Below are positions 25,225 through 34,718 of a stretch of 64,000 nt of DNA, in pieces. Under the pieces are notes generated by a model that saw only the letters and a program-made list of their open reading frames with translations, was not told where the DNA came from and made no database searches. Source of the DNA: Roseateles oligotrophus (GTDB lineage: Bacteria; Pseudomonadota; Gammaproteobacteria; Burkholderiales; Burkholderiaceae_C); contig NZ_JACHLP010000004.1 in assembly GCF_014204525.1 (NCBI RefSeq), forward strand, positions 372,001 to 436,000, in the 5' to 3' direction. Each line of letters starts with the position of its first letter. The stretch's first letter is position 1. The position numbers and the translations under genes were made by a program.

Positions 25225-25593
25225 TCATGGGCCGCTGCGGGAGGCGAGAACGAGGGCGCCAACAGCGAGGAAGACGAGCCAGGACAAATGCTTGCCGCGG
25301 GTGAAGTAGAGGGGGAAGGCGGCTGACGCCAGGGCGGCAAACCCGATGACCGTCAGGACTTGCTCCTTGCCGATGTTGCCCTGCCCGGCGGAGAGGATCA
25401 GCAAGGCCAAGGCGCCCCAGGCGACGGTCGTCAAATGCCATACAAAGCGCAAGGTGCCGATGGTGAAGGCCCTGCTTCCAAGCAGCTTGGGCAGATTGTC
25501 CCGCTTGAACAACCTGATGAGGAGGTAGCGCTCGCCCAGATAGGAATGCGCGATGCCCATGAGCAAGAGAAGAATGCTTGCGATCGCCAACAT
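25225..25593 (-). CDS. Small four-helix membrane protein
   Basis: 122 residues with four predicted membrane segments (MLAIASILLLLMGIAHSYL; TLRFVWHLTTVAWGALALLIL; VLTVIGFAALASAAFPLYF; LSWLVFLAVGALVLA). ATG 25593. No catalytic motif and no family name that I can give with confidence. Its 3' end nearly touches the convergent cupin gene. Confidence 0.72.
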   Translation of the reverse strand: MLAIASILLLLMGIAHSYLGERYLLIRLFKRDNLPKLLGSRAFTIGTLRFVWHLTTVAWGALALLILSAGQGNIGKEQVLTVIGFAALASAAFPLYFTRGKHLSWLVFLAVGALVLASRSGP

Positions 25594-25683
25594 TTGCAGT
25601 GCCTGACTTTGTTGCCGCTGATTCGTGGGCGATTATTGCCCGCCATCCTTGCGCGTCTGCCACCCGCGCGACAGCCAGCCCGC

Positions 25684-26220
25684 CTACTTGACCCGCTGCT
25701 TCTCCAGCTTGCGCGCCAGCGTGCGGCGGTGCAGGCCCAGGCGGCGGGCGGCTTCGGAGATATTGAAGCCGGTGGCGGCCAGGGTTTCGTGGATGTGTTC
25801 CCACTCCACGGTCTTGATCGAGGTGGTGCGCTCGGTCAGCTCGACCTCGGCGTCACCCTGGGCGCGCGCGAAGGCGGCCTCGATGTCGTCGGTATTGGCG
25901 GGCTTGGCCAGGTAGTGGCGGGCGCCCAGCTTGATGGCCTCCACCGCGGTGGCGATGCTGGCATAACCGGTTAGCACGACGATCAGCATCTGCGCGTCAA
26001 AAGCATGCAGCTGCTCGACGCAGGCCAGGCCCGAGCTGCCGCTGGCCAGCTTCAGGTCCACCACGGCGTAGCCGGGGCGGTGCTCGCGCAGCAGGGCCTG
26101 CATGCGTTCCAGATCGGCGGCGCGCAGCACGCGGTAGCCGCGCCGCTCGAAGGAGCGGGTGAGGGTGCGGGCAAAGGCGTCGTCGTCTTCGACGACCAGC
26201 AAAAGGCGTTCGTCATTCAT
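25684..26220 (-). CDS. regA: RegA/PrrA-type redox response regulator
   Basis: 178 residues from ATG 26220; it overlaps regB by four bases. Receiver domain with acidic pocket LVVEDDDAF and phospho-acceptor Asp in YAVVDLKLASG, switch Thr in VVLTGYAS and Lys in YLAKPANT; then the Fis-type helix-turn-helix SEAARRLGLHRRTLARKLEK. The compact single-domain linker and this HTH are typical of RegA/PrrA/ActR/RoxR. Expected to control respiratory genes in response to the quinone pool, plausibly including the upstream cyo operon. Confidence 0.93.
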   Translation of the reverse strand: MNDERLLLVVEDDDAFARTLTRSFERRGYRVLRAADLERMQALLREHRPGYAVVDLKLASGSSGLACVEQLHAFDAQMLIVVLTGYASIATAVEAIKLGARHYLAKPANTDDIEAAFARAQGDAEVELTERTTSIKTVEWEHIHETLAATGFNISEAARRLGLHRRTLARKLEKQRVK

Positions 26221-27572
26221 GGCTTGGTTTTCCAGCTGAGTGCCGCCAGCGGCAGGCTGATCTTGACCTCGGCCCCGCCCTCCGGCCGCGTGCCGGGCTC
26301 GATATGGCCGCCCAGGGTGCGCGCCACATTGAGCGAGAGAAAGAGGCCCAGGCCGCTGCCGGGCCGGCCCTTGCTGGAGTGATAGGGCTTGCCGAAATTG
26401 GCCAGCATCTCGGGGCTGAAGCCGGGGCCGCTGTCCTGCACCCGCAGGATCAGGCGCTCGTCTTCGCAGCTTGCATGCAGGGTGATGGCGCTCTCGGGCG
26501 CGGCCTCGGCGGCGTTGTCCAGCACATTGTCCAGCATCTGGCGCAGGGCCGTGTCCGCGACCATGGGCAGATCGGGCAAATCGTCTTGCGGCCTGTAGTC
26601 GAGGACCTGGCCGCTGCGGCTGGCCCGCCAATGCCTCACCTGCTCGTGCAGGAAGCGGTGCAGGGAGACCTGCGTCAGACCCTCGGCGCGCGACTCGCCG
26701 GCCGACATCAGGATGCCGCTGACGATGGTTTTGCAGCGCTGCAGCTGGAACTGCATCTCCTCGATTTCCTCGCGCAGCTCGGGGTCGGCGGCAAAGGGCG
26801 CCATGCGCGACCAGTCGCCCAGGATGACCGAGAGCGTGGCCAGCGGCGTGCCCAGCTCATGGGCGGCGCCCGAGGCCAGCAGGCCCATGCGGACGATGTG
26901 TTCTTCCTCGGCGGCGCGCTGGCGCAGCGCGGCCAGGCGGTGGTCGCGCTGGCGCAGATTGGCCGAGATGCGGTGGATGAAGATCACCAGCAAGGCCGCG
27001 TTGAGGGTGAAGCAGATCAGCAGCCCGCCGATGTAGTGGACCGAGAGGTGGCTGCCGTCCATGGCAGGCAGATTGAGCGGACGCTGCCACACCGTCAGGG
27101 CGATGAAGCACAAGCTGGTCAGGGTCACCATGGCCCAGATGAAGCCGGGCCGCAAGAGCACGGCGCCCACCGCGATCTGCAGCAGGTAGAGAAAGATGAA
27201 GGGGTTGGCGGCGCCGCCGCTGAAGAAGAGCTGGGCCGTCAGCACGGCCACATCGACGAGCAGGCCGGCGAAGAGCTCGCCATTGCCGATCTCGCCGCGG
27301 GTCTGGCGCAGGCGCAGCTGGCAGGCGGCATTGAACAAGGCCAGGCCGGCCAGCAGGGCCAGCATCTCTCGCATGGGCAGCTGCACGTCCAGTACCAGCT
27401 CGGTCGTCAAGATGGTGGCGAATTGGCCGGCCACGGCCAGCCAGCGCAGCTGGATCAGCTGCTGCAGATTGCGCCGCCCGGCCAGGTTTTCGGGTGTGTA
27501 GCCGCGCTCGGCGGGCTTGTCGTGGGGGCCGTCCTCCGGCAGGGGCAGGGGGCCGTGGGTCAATTCGCTCAT
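26217..27572 (-). CDS. regB: RegB/PrrB-type redox sensor histidine kinase
   Basis: 451 residues from ATG 27572. About six N-terminal membrane segments contain SGGAANPF (GGAANPF at residues 119-125), equivalent to the GGxxNPF quinone-sensing motif of RegB. H-box GAAHELGTPLATL puts the phosphorylated His at 238; Cys280 in LQRCKTIVSG corresponds to the redox-active Cys of RegB. ATP-binding motifs LDNVLDNAAEA, DSGPGF and GSGLGLFL follow. Overlaps SURF1 upstream and regA downstream, so the three genes form one unit. Confidence 0.94.
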   Translation of the reverse strand: MSELTHGPLPLPEDGPHDKPAERGYTPENLAGRRNLQQLIQLRWLAVAGQFATILTTELVLDVQLPMREMLALLAGLALFNAACQLRLRQTRGEIGNGELFAGLLVDVAVLTAQLFFSGGAANPFIFLYLLQIAVGAVLLRPGFIWAMVTLTSLCFIALTVWQRPLNLPAMDGSHLSVHYIGGLLICFTLNAALLVIFIHRISANLRQRDHRLAALRQRAAEEEHIVRMGLLASGAAHELGTPLATLSVILGDWSRMAPFAADPELREEIEEMQFQLQRCKTIVSGILMSAGESRAEGLTQVSLHRFLHEQVRHWRASRSGQVLDYRPQDDLPDLPMVADTALRQMLDNVLDNAAEAAPESAITLHASCEDERLILRVQDSGPGFSPEMLANFGKPYHSSKGRPGSGLGLFLSLNVARTLGGHIEPGTRPEGGAEVKISLPLAALSWKTKP

Positions 27573-28378
27573 GGAGCGGGATTGTCGCCGCCTGGCTGGG
27601 AACTCAGGAATTGCCGCCGCAAGCGCAGCTCGGTCCACAGCAGATAGGCGCCGGCCGCCAGCACCATCAAGGCGAGGGTGAACCAGGTCAGGGCATAGCC
27701 CAGATGCTTGTTGTTGAACGTCAGCACGGTCAGGCCGGCGCGCGGCCAGGGGGGCGAGTCGGGCTGCTGGATGGCGTCGATGAAGAAGGGCGCCACCGGC
27801 TGCTGCAAGCCCTGGGCCTGGGCGATGGCGATCACATCGCGCGAGTACCAGCGTTGGGCGGCGGGTTCGTTCTTTTGCAGCAGGCTGCCGCCGGGCTCGC
27901 TGATGCGCAGGAGGCCGGTGACGAGCTGATCAGGCGGGCCCAGCGCCGCTTCGCCGCGTGATTCGGCTGTTAGCTGGCCGCTGCCTACATAGCCGCGGTT
28001 GACCAGCAGCGTGCCGCCATCGGCCAGGCGCAGTGGTGTCATCACCCAGTAGCCGGTGCCCAGCGCGGTGCTGGCGCGCACCAGGGTTTGTTTCTCGTGG
28101 ATGAACTGGCCGCGCAGCTGCACCCGGCGGTATTCGTCTTGTTCTTTGCTGATGCCGGCCCAGGCGCTGCGGGCGGGCAGGGGGGTGGGAGCGGCTTGCT
28201 GGCTTTGGGCGATGTGGGCGATCAAGGCCTCTTTCCAGGTCAGGCGTTGCAGCTGCCACAGGCCCAGGGCACACAGACCGGCGCTCAAGAGCGCGGCCAG
28301 CAGGAGCAGGGTGGCCACCAGCGCGGTGGACCGTGGCCCTTGGTGCTTAGGCTCGGTGGTGTCTGGGTTGGGCTTCAT
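27569..28378 (-). CDS. SURF1 family oxidase assembly protein
   Basis: 269 residues with one membrane helix near each end (TALVATLLLLAALLSAGLCALGLWQLQR; LGYALTWFTLALMVLAAGAYL), the normal SURF1 topology. YRRVQLRGQF, GYWVMTPLRL and LLVNRGYVG are conserved family segments. SURF1 supports haem insertion into haem-copper oxidases; here it lies between cyoABCD and regBA. The cyoD-SURF1 gap is 465 bases and contains repeat copy C. Confidence 0.93.
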   Translation of the reverse strand: MKPNPDTTEPKHQGPRSTALVATLLLLAALLSAGLCALGLWQLQRLTWKEALIAHIAQSQQAAPTPLPARSAWAGISKEQDEYRRVQLRGQFIHEKQTLVRASTALGTGYWVMTPLRLADGGTLLVNRGYVGSGQLTAESRGEAALGPPDQLVTGLLRISEPGGSLLQKNEPAAQRWYSRDVIAIAQAQGLQQPVAPFFIDAIQQPDSPPWPRAGLTVLTFNNKHLGYALTWFTLALMVLAAGAYLLWTELRLRRQFLSSQPGGDNPAP

Positions 28379-28495
28379 GCTCCATGGACCTTTTAAAGCA
28401 CTTGATTGAACTTGATGCGGTGAGATTCAAGCAAATTTGCGAGCCAGCCAGCCGCGCCGGCGCTTAGCACCGTTACCTAATGCTTTGTTCGACGG

Positions 28496-28767
28496 CCCAG
28501 CCGGGAGTTCGCCCCGGCGGGCGACCTACTTTTTTGCTTCGCCAAAAAAGTAGGCAAAAAAGGCGACCCGAATGCCTGGCCCCTGCGGGGTCCGCTGCGG
28601 CACTTGGCTTTGACGGGCCGCGCCCAACTCTCTGCGCTACGCTCCGTTCAGACAAGGGGCGCGAGTCAGTTCACGATGGCGCTTCGCGCCGCCCGCCAAA
28701 GCCAAGCGCCGCAGCCCAGGCAAAACGGGACATGCGAAAACCACTCGGCTCGCTGCGCGTCGCCTCG
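28496..28767 (+). repeat. Structured intergenic repeat, copy C
   Basis: Third copy, between SURF1 and cyoD. H1 GCCGGG/CCCGGC (28500-28505/28513-28518); H2 CCTACTTTTTTG/CAAAAAAGTAGG with loop CTTCGC (28525-28536/28543-28554); H3 CCCC-TGC-GGGG near 28582; H4 arms 28597-28618 with 28691-28712 (20 of 22 pairs); H5 CGCGCCC/GGGCGCG (28619-28625/28657-28663); H6 GGCGC-TTC-GCGCC (28678-28690); then the conserved CGGCTCGCTGCGCGTCG tail. It fills most of 28379-28843, where I see no gene. Confidence 0.85.
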
Positions 28768-28843
28768 AGAGCGCCGCAGGCGCCGGGGTGAACTCACCGC
28801 TGGGCCTGGGCATAGGGTGAACTTGCGAATAAGCACCTCGCCT

Positions 28844-29242
28844 TCAAGGCGCCGTACGCACTTCCGTCATGTCGTGGCTGGGCATCATATTGGTGTTCAG
28901 GTGATACATCACCCAGATCGAACCGGCCAGCAGGATCACCACCATGACCACGGTGAAGATCAGGGCCAGCATGGACCAGCCGCCTTCCACCTTGGTGTTC
29001 ATGTGCAGGAAGTACACCATGTGCACGACGATCTGCACGGCCGCAAAGCCCAGGATCACCAGGGCCGTGCTGCTCGACGAAGGCAGCACCTTGTCCATCA
29101 CCAGCCAGAAGGGGATGGCCGTCAGCACCAGCGATAGCAGAAAGCCGATCACATAACCGCGCACGGTGGCGTGGTAGGCGTTGTCGTCATGCTCACCATG
29201 GCCGTCGTGGCCATGGTCCAGGTCTTGCGCGTGCCCGCTCAT
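28844..29242 (-). CDS. cyoD: Cytochrome bo3 ubiquinol oxidase subunit IV
   Basis: 132 residues from ATG 29242 (four-base overlap with cyoC). A His-rich N-terminus ([12 protein letters not shown]) precedes three membrane segments; [22 protein letters not shown] and [10 protein letters not shown] are typical CyoD. Accessory subunit stabilising the oxidase core. No cyoE (haem O synthase) follows; it must be elsewhere in the genome. Confidence 0.95.
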   Translation of the reverse strand: MSGHAQDLDHGHDGHGEHDDNAYHATVRGYVIGFLLSLVLTAIPFWLVMDKVLPSSSSTALVILGFAAVQIVVHMVYFLHMNTKVEGGWSMLALIFTVVMVVILLAGSIWVMYHLNTNMMPSHDMTEVRTAP

Positions 29243-29868
29243 GGCAGCACTCCCATCAGATAAACAAAGGTGAAGACACCGATCCAGACCACGTCCAGGA
29301 AGTGCCAGAACATCGACAAGCACATCAGGCGGCGCTTGTTCTCGGGCGTCAGGCCCAGCTTTTTGACCTGCACCATCAGCACCACCAGCCAGATGATGCC
29401 GAAAGTAACGTGCAGACCGTGCGTGCCGACGAGAGCGAAGAAGGCCGATAGGAAGGCGCTGCGCTGCGGGCCCGCGCCCTCGTGGATCAGGTGATGGAAC
29501 TCATACAGCTCCAGGCCCAGAAAGACCAGGCCGAACAGGCCGGTGATGGCCAGCCAGCTCAGCACGCCCTTCAGGCGGCCATGCTGCATGGCGATCATGG
29601 CCATGCCATAGGTGATGGAGGACAGCAGCAGCGCCGCCGTGCCCGCCGCCACCAGGGGCAGGCTGAACAGATCGGCGCCCGAGGGGCCGGCCGCATAGCT
29701 GCGGCCCAGCACCGCGTAGACGGCGAACAGCACGGCGAAGATGAGGCAGTCGCTCATCAGATAGAGCCAGAAGCCCAGCAGCGTGCCCTGCTGCGGGTGG
29801 TGCTTGCCCTCGGTGTCGAAAAAGCGCGGCGGGCTGCCGGCGCCAAGAGTGCTAGAGGAAGTGTTCAT
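29239..29868 (-). CDS. cyoC: Cytochrome bo3 ubiquinol oxidase subunit III
   Basis: 209 residues, five membrane segments. [34 protein letters not shown]-type region ([17 protein letters not shown]) and [18 protein letters not shown] are signature segments of CyoC. Translationally coupled to cyoD; 24 bases after cyoB. Confidence 0.96.
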   Translation of the reverse strand: MNTSSSTLGAGSPPRFFDTEGKHHPQQGTLLGFWLYLMSDCLIFAVLFAVYAVLGRSYAAGPSGADLFSLPLVAAGTAALLLSSITYGMAMIAMQHGRLKGVLSWLAITGLFGLVFLGLELYEFHHLIHEGAGPQRSAFLSAFFALVGTHGLHVTFGIIWLVVLMVQVKKLGLTPENKRRLMCLSMFWHFLDVVWIGVFTFVYLMGVLP

Positions 29869-29892
29869 CGTTGCTCTTCTTTGTCTCTCGCT

Positions 29893-31893
29893 TCAAGCCA
29901 GGGCCGCCAGGGCCTTGGTGCGGGCGTCTTCAACGCGCTTGACTTCGTCCGCAGGGATGTAGAAGTCGCGCTTGTAGTTGAAGCTGTGCTTGATGGTGGC
30001 GATGACGGTCACCAGGAAGGCCAGGCCGGCGATCAGCCACATATGCCAGATCAGGGCGAAGCCGACCACCGTGCTCAGGCCCGCCAGCACCACGCCGGCG
30101 GCGGTGTTCTTGGGCATGTGGATGGACAGGAAGCCGCTGGTCGGGCGCTGGGCGCCGCGCTGCTTCATGTCATGCCAGGCGTCCAGCTCGTGCACCACGG
30201 GGGTGAAGGCGAAGTTGTAGTCCGGCGGGGGCGAGGAGGTCGACCACTCCAGCGTGCGGCCACCCCAGGGGTCGCCCGTGTGGTCGCGCAACTGCTCGCG
30301 GCGCAGGAAGCTCACCACCAGCATGATCAGGAAGCAGGCGATGCCGATGCCGATCAGGCCGGCGCCCAGGGCCGCGACCTGGAACCAGATCTGGATGGAC
30401 GGGTCATCGAAATGGCTCATGCGGCGGGTCACGCCCATCAGGCCCAGCGCGTACAGCGGCATGAAGGCCAGGTAGAAGCCGATCAGCCAGAACCAGAACG
30501 AGCACTTGCCCCAGAAGGTGTCCAGCTTGTAGCCAAAGGCCTTGGGGAACCAGTAGGTGATGCCGGCAAACATGCCGAACACCACACCACCGATGATGAC
30601 GTTATGGAAGTGGGCGATCAGGAACAGGCTGTTGTGCAGCACGAAGTCGGCCGGCGGCACGGCCAGCAGCACGCCCGTCATGCCACCGATGACGAAGGTG
30701 ACCATAAAGCCCATGGTCCACAGCATGGGCACATCGAAGTTGATGCGGCCGCGGTACATGGTGAACAGCCAGTTGAAGATCTTCGCCCCGGTGGGGATGG
30801 AGATGATCATGGTGGTGATGCCGAAGAAGGCATTCACGCTGGCGCCCGAGCCCATGGTGAAGAAGTGGTGCAGCCAGACGATGTAGGACAGGATGGTGAT
30901 GACCACCGTCGCATACACCATGGAGGCGTAGCCGAACAGGCGCTTGCGGCTGAAGGTGGAGACCACCTCCGAGAAGATGCCGAAGGCGGGCAGGATCAGG
31001 ATGTAGACCTCGGGGTGGCCCCAGATCCAGATCAGGTTCACATACATCATGGCGTTGCCGCCGAGATCATTGGTGAAGAAGTTGGTGCCCAGATAGCGGT
31101 CCAGCGACAGCAGCACCAGCACGGCGGTCAGCACCGGGAAGGCGGCCACGATCAGCACATTGGTGCACAGCGAGGTCCAGGTGAAGACGGGCATCTTCAT
31201 CAGCGTCATGCCGGGCGCGCGCATCTTGACGATGGTGGCGATCAGGTTGATGCCCGACAGCGTCGTGCCCACCCCGGCGATCTGCAGGGCCCAGATGTAG
31301 TAGTCCACCCCCACGCCCGGGCTTTGCAAAATGCCCGACAGCGGCGGGTAGGCCAGCCAGCCGGTGGTGGAGAACTCACCGATGAAGAGCGAGGCCATGA
31401 TCAGGATGGCGCCGCTGGCCGTCATCCAGAAGCTGAAGTTGTTCAGGAAGGGGAAGGCCACATCGCGCGCGCCGATCTGCAGCGGCACGACATAGTTCAT
31501 GAAGCCGGTCACAAAAGGCATGGCCACGAAGAAGATCATGATCACGCCGTGGGCGGTGAAGATCTGGTCGTAGTGGTGCGGCGGCAGGAAGCCGGCGTTG
31601 TCGCCAAAGGCCATGGCCTGGTGGGCGCGCATCATGATGGCGTCGGCAAAGCCGCGCAGCAGCATGATCAGCGCCAGCACGATGTACATGATGCCGATCT
31701 TTTTGTGGTCGATGCTGGTCAGCCAGTTGCGCCACAGCGGGCCCCAGGCCCGGTAATAGGTCATGCCGCCCATCAGGGCGAGGCCGCCCAGCACCACCAT
31801 GGCGAAGGTCGCCAGAATGATGGGGTCATGGGGGATCGCCTGCGTGCTCAGGCGACCAAAGATCAACTTCTGGAGGTCGGGTGCGTCAAGCAT
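29893..31893 (-). CDS. cyoB: Cytochrome bo3 ubiquinol oxidase subunit I
   Basis: Catalytic subunit, 666 residues, about 15 membrane helices; reduces O2 to water at the haem o3-CuB site and pumps protons. Core motifs: [11 protein letters not shown] (haem ligand His), [15 protein letters not shown] with the CuB His and cross-linked Tyr, HHFFTMG, and [13 protein letters not shown] (haem ligands). Nearly identical in these segments to the E. coli protein. A long antisense frame (29482-32007) overlaps it but has no coding character. Confidence 0.97.
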   Translation of the reverse strand: MLDAPDLQKLIFGRLSTQAIPHDPIILATFAMVVLGGLALMGGMTYYRAWGPLWRNWLTSIDHKKIGIMYIVLALIMLLRGFADAIMMRAHQAMAFGDNAGFLPPHHYDQIFTAHGVIMIFFVAMPFVTGFMNYVVPLQIGARDVAFPFLNNFSFWMTASGAILIMASLFIGEFSTTGWLAYPPLSGILQSPGVGVDYYIWALQIAGVGTTLSGINLIATIVKMRAPGMTLMKMPVFTWTSLCTNVLIVAAFPVLTAVLVLLSLDRYLGTNFFTNDLGGNAMMYVNLIWIWGHPEVYILILPAFGIFSEVVSTFSRKRLFGYASMVYATVVITILSYIVWLHHFFTMGSGASVNAFFGITTMIISIPTGAKIFNWLFTMYRGRINFDVPMLWTMGFMVTFVIGGMTGVLLAVPPADFVLHNSLFLIAHFHNVIIGGVVFGMFAGITYWFPKAFGYKLDTFWGKCSFWFWLIGFYLAFMPLYALGLMGVTRRMSHFDDPSIQIWFQVAALGAGLIGIGIACFLIMLVVSFLRREQLRDHTGDPWGGRTLEWSTSSPPPDYNFAFTPVVHELDAWHDMKQRGAQRPTSGFLSIHMPKNTAAGVVLAGLSTVVGFALIWHMWLIAGLAFLVTVIATIKHSFNYKRDFYIPADEVKRVEDARTKALAALA

Positions 31894-31986
31894 CTTGCTT
31901 CTCTCGGTAAAACATGCGGACGGGCCGACAAGTGTTTGTCGGCCCGCTCAATCTTTTGGTGCAGTGTTCGCTTGGGTCTGAAGGCT

Positions 31987-33072
31987 TCAGCGCTGTGCCG
32001 TGCGTGAGGCCGCGGGCAGGTACTGGTCCAGGTTCTGCGGGGTGCACATGGAGGCCACCACATTGCGTTCGCCGTCGCGCCAGGCCTGCTTGGACAAGCC
32101 GTCCACGCTGCCCTTGCCCAGACCGCCCGCCGCATCGATGGCCATCATCTGGCCCATGCACATCTTGTTGCTGTCCACGCAGCGGTTCAGGATGGCCTGG
32201 TAGAGGCCGGGGTCTACCTGGGCATAACGCTGCACCGGCACGCGCTCGCTGGGTTGCTCCAGCTGCAGATAGGCGCTGCGGTTCAGGGCCGCGCCGCCGG
32301 CCTGGTTCTTGGCCACCCAGGCCTGGAAGTCCGCGTCGCTCAGGCCGTGGAACTTGAAGCGCATATGCGAGAAGCCATGGCCGCTGTAGTTGGCCGAGAA
32401 GCCGTCAAACACGCCGGGCTTGTTGATCACCGCGTTCAGCTCGGTCTGCATGCCGGGCATGGCATAGATCTGGCCGGCCAGGGCGGGGATGTAGAAGGAG
32501 TTCATCACCGTGGAGGCCGTGATCTTGAACTGGATGGGGCGGTCCAGCGGGGCGGCCAACTCGTTCACCGTCGCAATGCCTTGCTCGGGGTAGAGGAAGA
32601 GCCACTTCCAGTCCAGCGCCACCACTTCCACCACCAGGGGCTTGACGCCCTCGGGGATGGGCTTGCCGGCGGCGATGCGGTCCAACGGGCGATAGGGGTC
32701 CAGCTTGTGGGTGCTGATCCAGGTGATGGCACCCAGGGCGATGATGATCATCAGCGGGGCGCCCCAGATCAGCAACTCCAGCTTGGTGGAGTGGTCCCAC
32801 TCGGGCGCGAAGGTGGCCGACTTATTGGCCTGGCGGTAGCGCCAGGCGAAGAAGAAGGTCAGGAAGATCACCGGCACGATGATCAGCAGCATCAGCAGCG
32901 TGGAGGTGACGATGAGCTGAGCCTGTTGCTGGGCGATATCACCCGAGGGTTTCATCACCACCATATTGCAGGCGGCCAGGGGGAGCGTGGCGGCGAGCAA
33001 GCCGAGTCGAGCGACTCTTTGCGCGCGGTTTTCGCGTGTGTTGGGCTGTTTTTGCGGGGAGATGGAATGCAT
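31987..33072 (-). CDS. cyoA: Cytochrome bo3 ubiquinol oxidase subunit II
   Basis: 361 residues, first gene of cyoABCD. Lipobox LPLAAC predicts a lipid-anchored N-terminus, followed by two membrane helices and a periplasmic cupredoxin domain. STVMNSFYIPALAGQIYAMPGM and GHGFSHMRFKFHGL are conserved; the CuA cysteines of cytochrome c oxidases are absent, which identifies a quinol oxidase. The upstream region has an FNR/ANR-type box and a second dyad. Confidence 0.96.
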   Translation of the reverse strand: MHSISPQKQPNTRENRAQRVARLGLLAATLPLAACNMVVMKPSGDIAQQQAQLIVTSTLLMLLIIVPVIFLTFFFAWRYRQANKSATFAPEWDHSTKLELLIWGAPLMIIIALGAITWISTHKLDPYRPLDRIAAGKPIPEGVKPLVVEVVALDWKWLFLYPEQGIATVNELAAPLDRPIQFKITASTVMNSFYIPALAGQIYAMPGMQTELNAVINKPGVFDGFSANYSGHGFSHMRFKFHGLSDADFQAWVAKNQAGGAALNRSAYLQLEQPSERVPVQRYAQVDPGLYQAILNRCVDSNKMCMGQMMAIDAAGGLGKGSVDGLSKQAWRDGERNVVASMCTPQNLDQYLPAASRTAQR

Positions 33073-33160
33073 CGATACGCGCCAGGAAGGGAGCAGAAGG
33101 GCAGGGCTGCAGCACTAGCGGGAAAACGCCAGTTGCGCGCCGGGCTGAAATGTATCCTGA

Positions 33161-33174
33161 TTGACCCAGATCAA
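33161..33174. promoter_or_regulatory. FNR/ANR-type box
   Basis: TTGACCCAGATCAA differs by one base from the FNR/ANR consensus TTGAT-N4-ATCAA. It is about 90 bases from the cyoA start and 75 from the divergent MFS start, so it could affect either. Oxygen-responsive repression of cyo is the simplest reading. Confidence 0.7.
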
Positions 33175-33177
33175 CGA

Positions 33178-33194
33178 TTGGACATTTTGTCCAA
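33178..33194. promoter_or_regulatory. Second dyad in cyo/MFS intergenic region
   Basis: TTGGAC-ATTTT-GTCCAA, a perfect 6-bp inverted repeat with a 5-base centre, starting 3 bases after the FNR-like box. Probably another regulator's site; its identity is unknown. Confidence 0.5.
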
Positions 33195-33248
33195 GGCCTG
33201 TCCTAAGTCCTTGATCTAACTCAGGATCTCAGCTACCAACTTATTGCC

Positions 33249-34583
33249 ATGAACAGCTCAGCGATGCACTCCATTTCTGCCCCGTTTTCTGCGTCCGGTG
33301 GCCGATCAAGCCTTCGCGACGAAGACCCCTCCGTGGCGCCCGGCGATATCGCCGTCGGCGTCGTCATCGGCCGTGCTTCCGAGTACTTCGACTTCTTCGT
33401 CTTCGGCATTGCCTCCGTGCTGGTGTTCCCGGCCGTGTTCTTCCCCTTCGCCTCCCAGTTGCAGGGCACGCTCTACGCCTTCGCCCTGCTGGCCCTGGCC
33501 TTTGTCGTGCGGCCGCTGGGCACGGTCTTGGGCATGTGGGTGCAAAAGCGTTTCGGCCGCAGCACCAAGCTGACCCTGGCGCTGTTCTTACTCGGTAGTT
33601 CGACGGCCGGCATGGCCATGCTGCCCAGCTATGCCAGCGCCGGCGCCAGCGCCATCGCGCTGCTGGCCCTGTGCCGCATCGGCCAGGGCCTGGCCCTGGG
33701 CGGCTCCTGGGACGGCCTGCCCTCGCTGCTGGCCATGAACGCGCCCGAGAATCGCCGCGGCTGGTACGCCATGCTGGGTCAGTTGGGCGCGCCGCTGGGC
33801 TTTCTGGTCGCCAGCGGCCTGTTTGCCTACCTCTGGAGCGATGTCTCGCGCGCCGACTTCCTGTCCTGGGCCTGGCGCTACCCCTTCTTCGCCGCCTTCG
33901 CCATCAATGTCGTGGCCTTGTTCGCCCGCCTGCGCCTGGTGCTGACGCATGAGTACGAGCGCGAGCTGGAGGCGCGTGAGCTGGAGCCCTGCGATATCGG
34001 CGAGCTGCTCGGCACCCAGGGGGGCAATATCTTCATCGGTGCCTTTGCCGCCCTGGCCAGCTATGCGCTCTTCCATCTGGTGACGGTCTTCCCCCTGTCC
34101 TGGATCATGCTGTATTCGCAGCAGGAGGTTGGGCAGTTCCTGCTCGTGCAGATGGCCGGCGCCGTGCTGGCCGCCGCCGCCATGCCGGTCTCGGGCCTGC
34201 TGGCCGACCGTGTCGGCCGCCGCCGCTTGCTGGGCAGCCTGGCCGTGCTGATAGGCCTGTTCAGCGTCTGCGCGCCCTGGCTGCTGGATGGCGGCACCCT
34301 GGGCCAGGACACCTTCATCCTGCTGGGCTTTGTGCTGCTGGGTCTGTCCTACGGTCAGGCGGCCGGGGCCGTTACGTCCAACTTCCTGCCCCGTTTGCGC
34401 TACACCGGGGCGGCCTTGACGGCCGATCTGGCCTGGCTGATCGGTGCGGCTTTCGCCCCCCTGGTCGCCCTGGGCCTGTCGGCCCGCTTCGGCCTGGGTG
34501 CCGTCAGCCTCTACCTGCTTTCGGGCGCGGCCTGCACCCTGATCGCTCTGCGGGCGAACCGGGTGTTGGCGATGAAGGACTGA
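33249..34583 (+). CDS. MFS transporter, metabolite:H+ symporter type
   Basis: 444 residues, about 12 membrane segments. The A-loop motif is present between helices 2 and 3 (VRPLGTVLGMWVQKRFGR) and its repeat in the second half (SGLLADRVGRRRLLG). RIGQGLALGGSWDG matches the MHS subgroup (proline/betaine/dicarboxylate symporters). Transcribed divergently from cyo, a common arrangement in Burkholderiales; the substrate is unknown. Closed by a strong terminator. Confidence 0.9.
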   Translation: MNSSAMHSISAPFSASGGRSSLRDEDPSVAPGDIAVGVVIGRASEYFDFFVFGIASVLVFPAVFFPFASQLQGTLYAFALLALAFVVRPLGTVLGMWVQKRFGRSTKLTLALFLLGSSTAGMAMLPSYASAGASAIALLALCRIGQGLALGGSWDGLPSLLAMNAPENRRGWYAMLGQLGAPLGFLVASGLFAYLWSDVSRADFLSWAWRYPFFAAFAINVVALFARLRLVLTHEYERELEARELEPCDIGELLGTQGGNIFIGAFAALASYALFHLVTVFPLSWIMLYSQQEVGQFLLVQMAGAVLAAAAMPVSGLLADRVGRRRLLGSLAVLIGLFSVCAPWLLDGGTLGQDTFILLGFVLLGLSYGQAAGAVTSNFLPRLRYTGAALTADLAWLIGAAFAPLVALGLSARFGLGAVSLYLLSGAACTLIALRANRVLAMKD

Positions 34584-34650
34584 GGGCCGGTGGCGGCGGG
34601 CGCATAGCGTCCGCCCTGAGCCGCTGATGGCTCGTAATTGCTTGCGGATC

Positions 34651-34685
34651 AACAAGGGCCCGGCTAAAACCGGGCCCTTGTTTTT
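34651..34685 (+). terminator. Intrinsic terminator after MFS gene
   Basis: Perfect 13-bp stem AACAAGGGCCCGG/CCGGGCCCTTGTT (34651-34663/34670-34682) with loop CTAAAA and a run of T to 34685. Confidence 0.9.
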
Positions 34686-34718
34686 GGATCTTCCTCAAGC
34701 TGAACAGCGAGCACAAGC

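Noticed and set aside
29482-32007. 841-codon plus-strand ORF
   Set aside because: Antisense to cyoCB; His/Gln/Gly-rich shadow with no recognisable fold. Length alone is expected from third-position GC bias.
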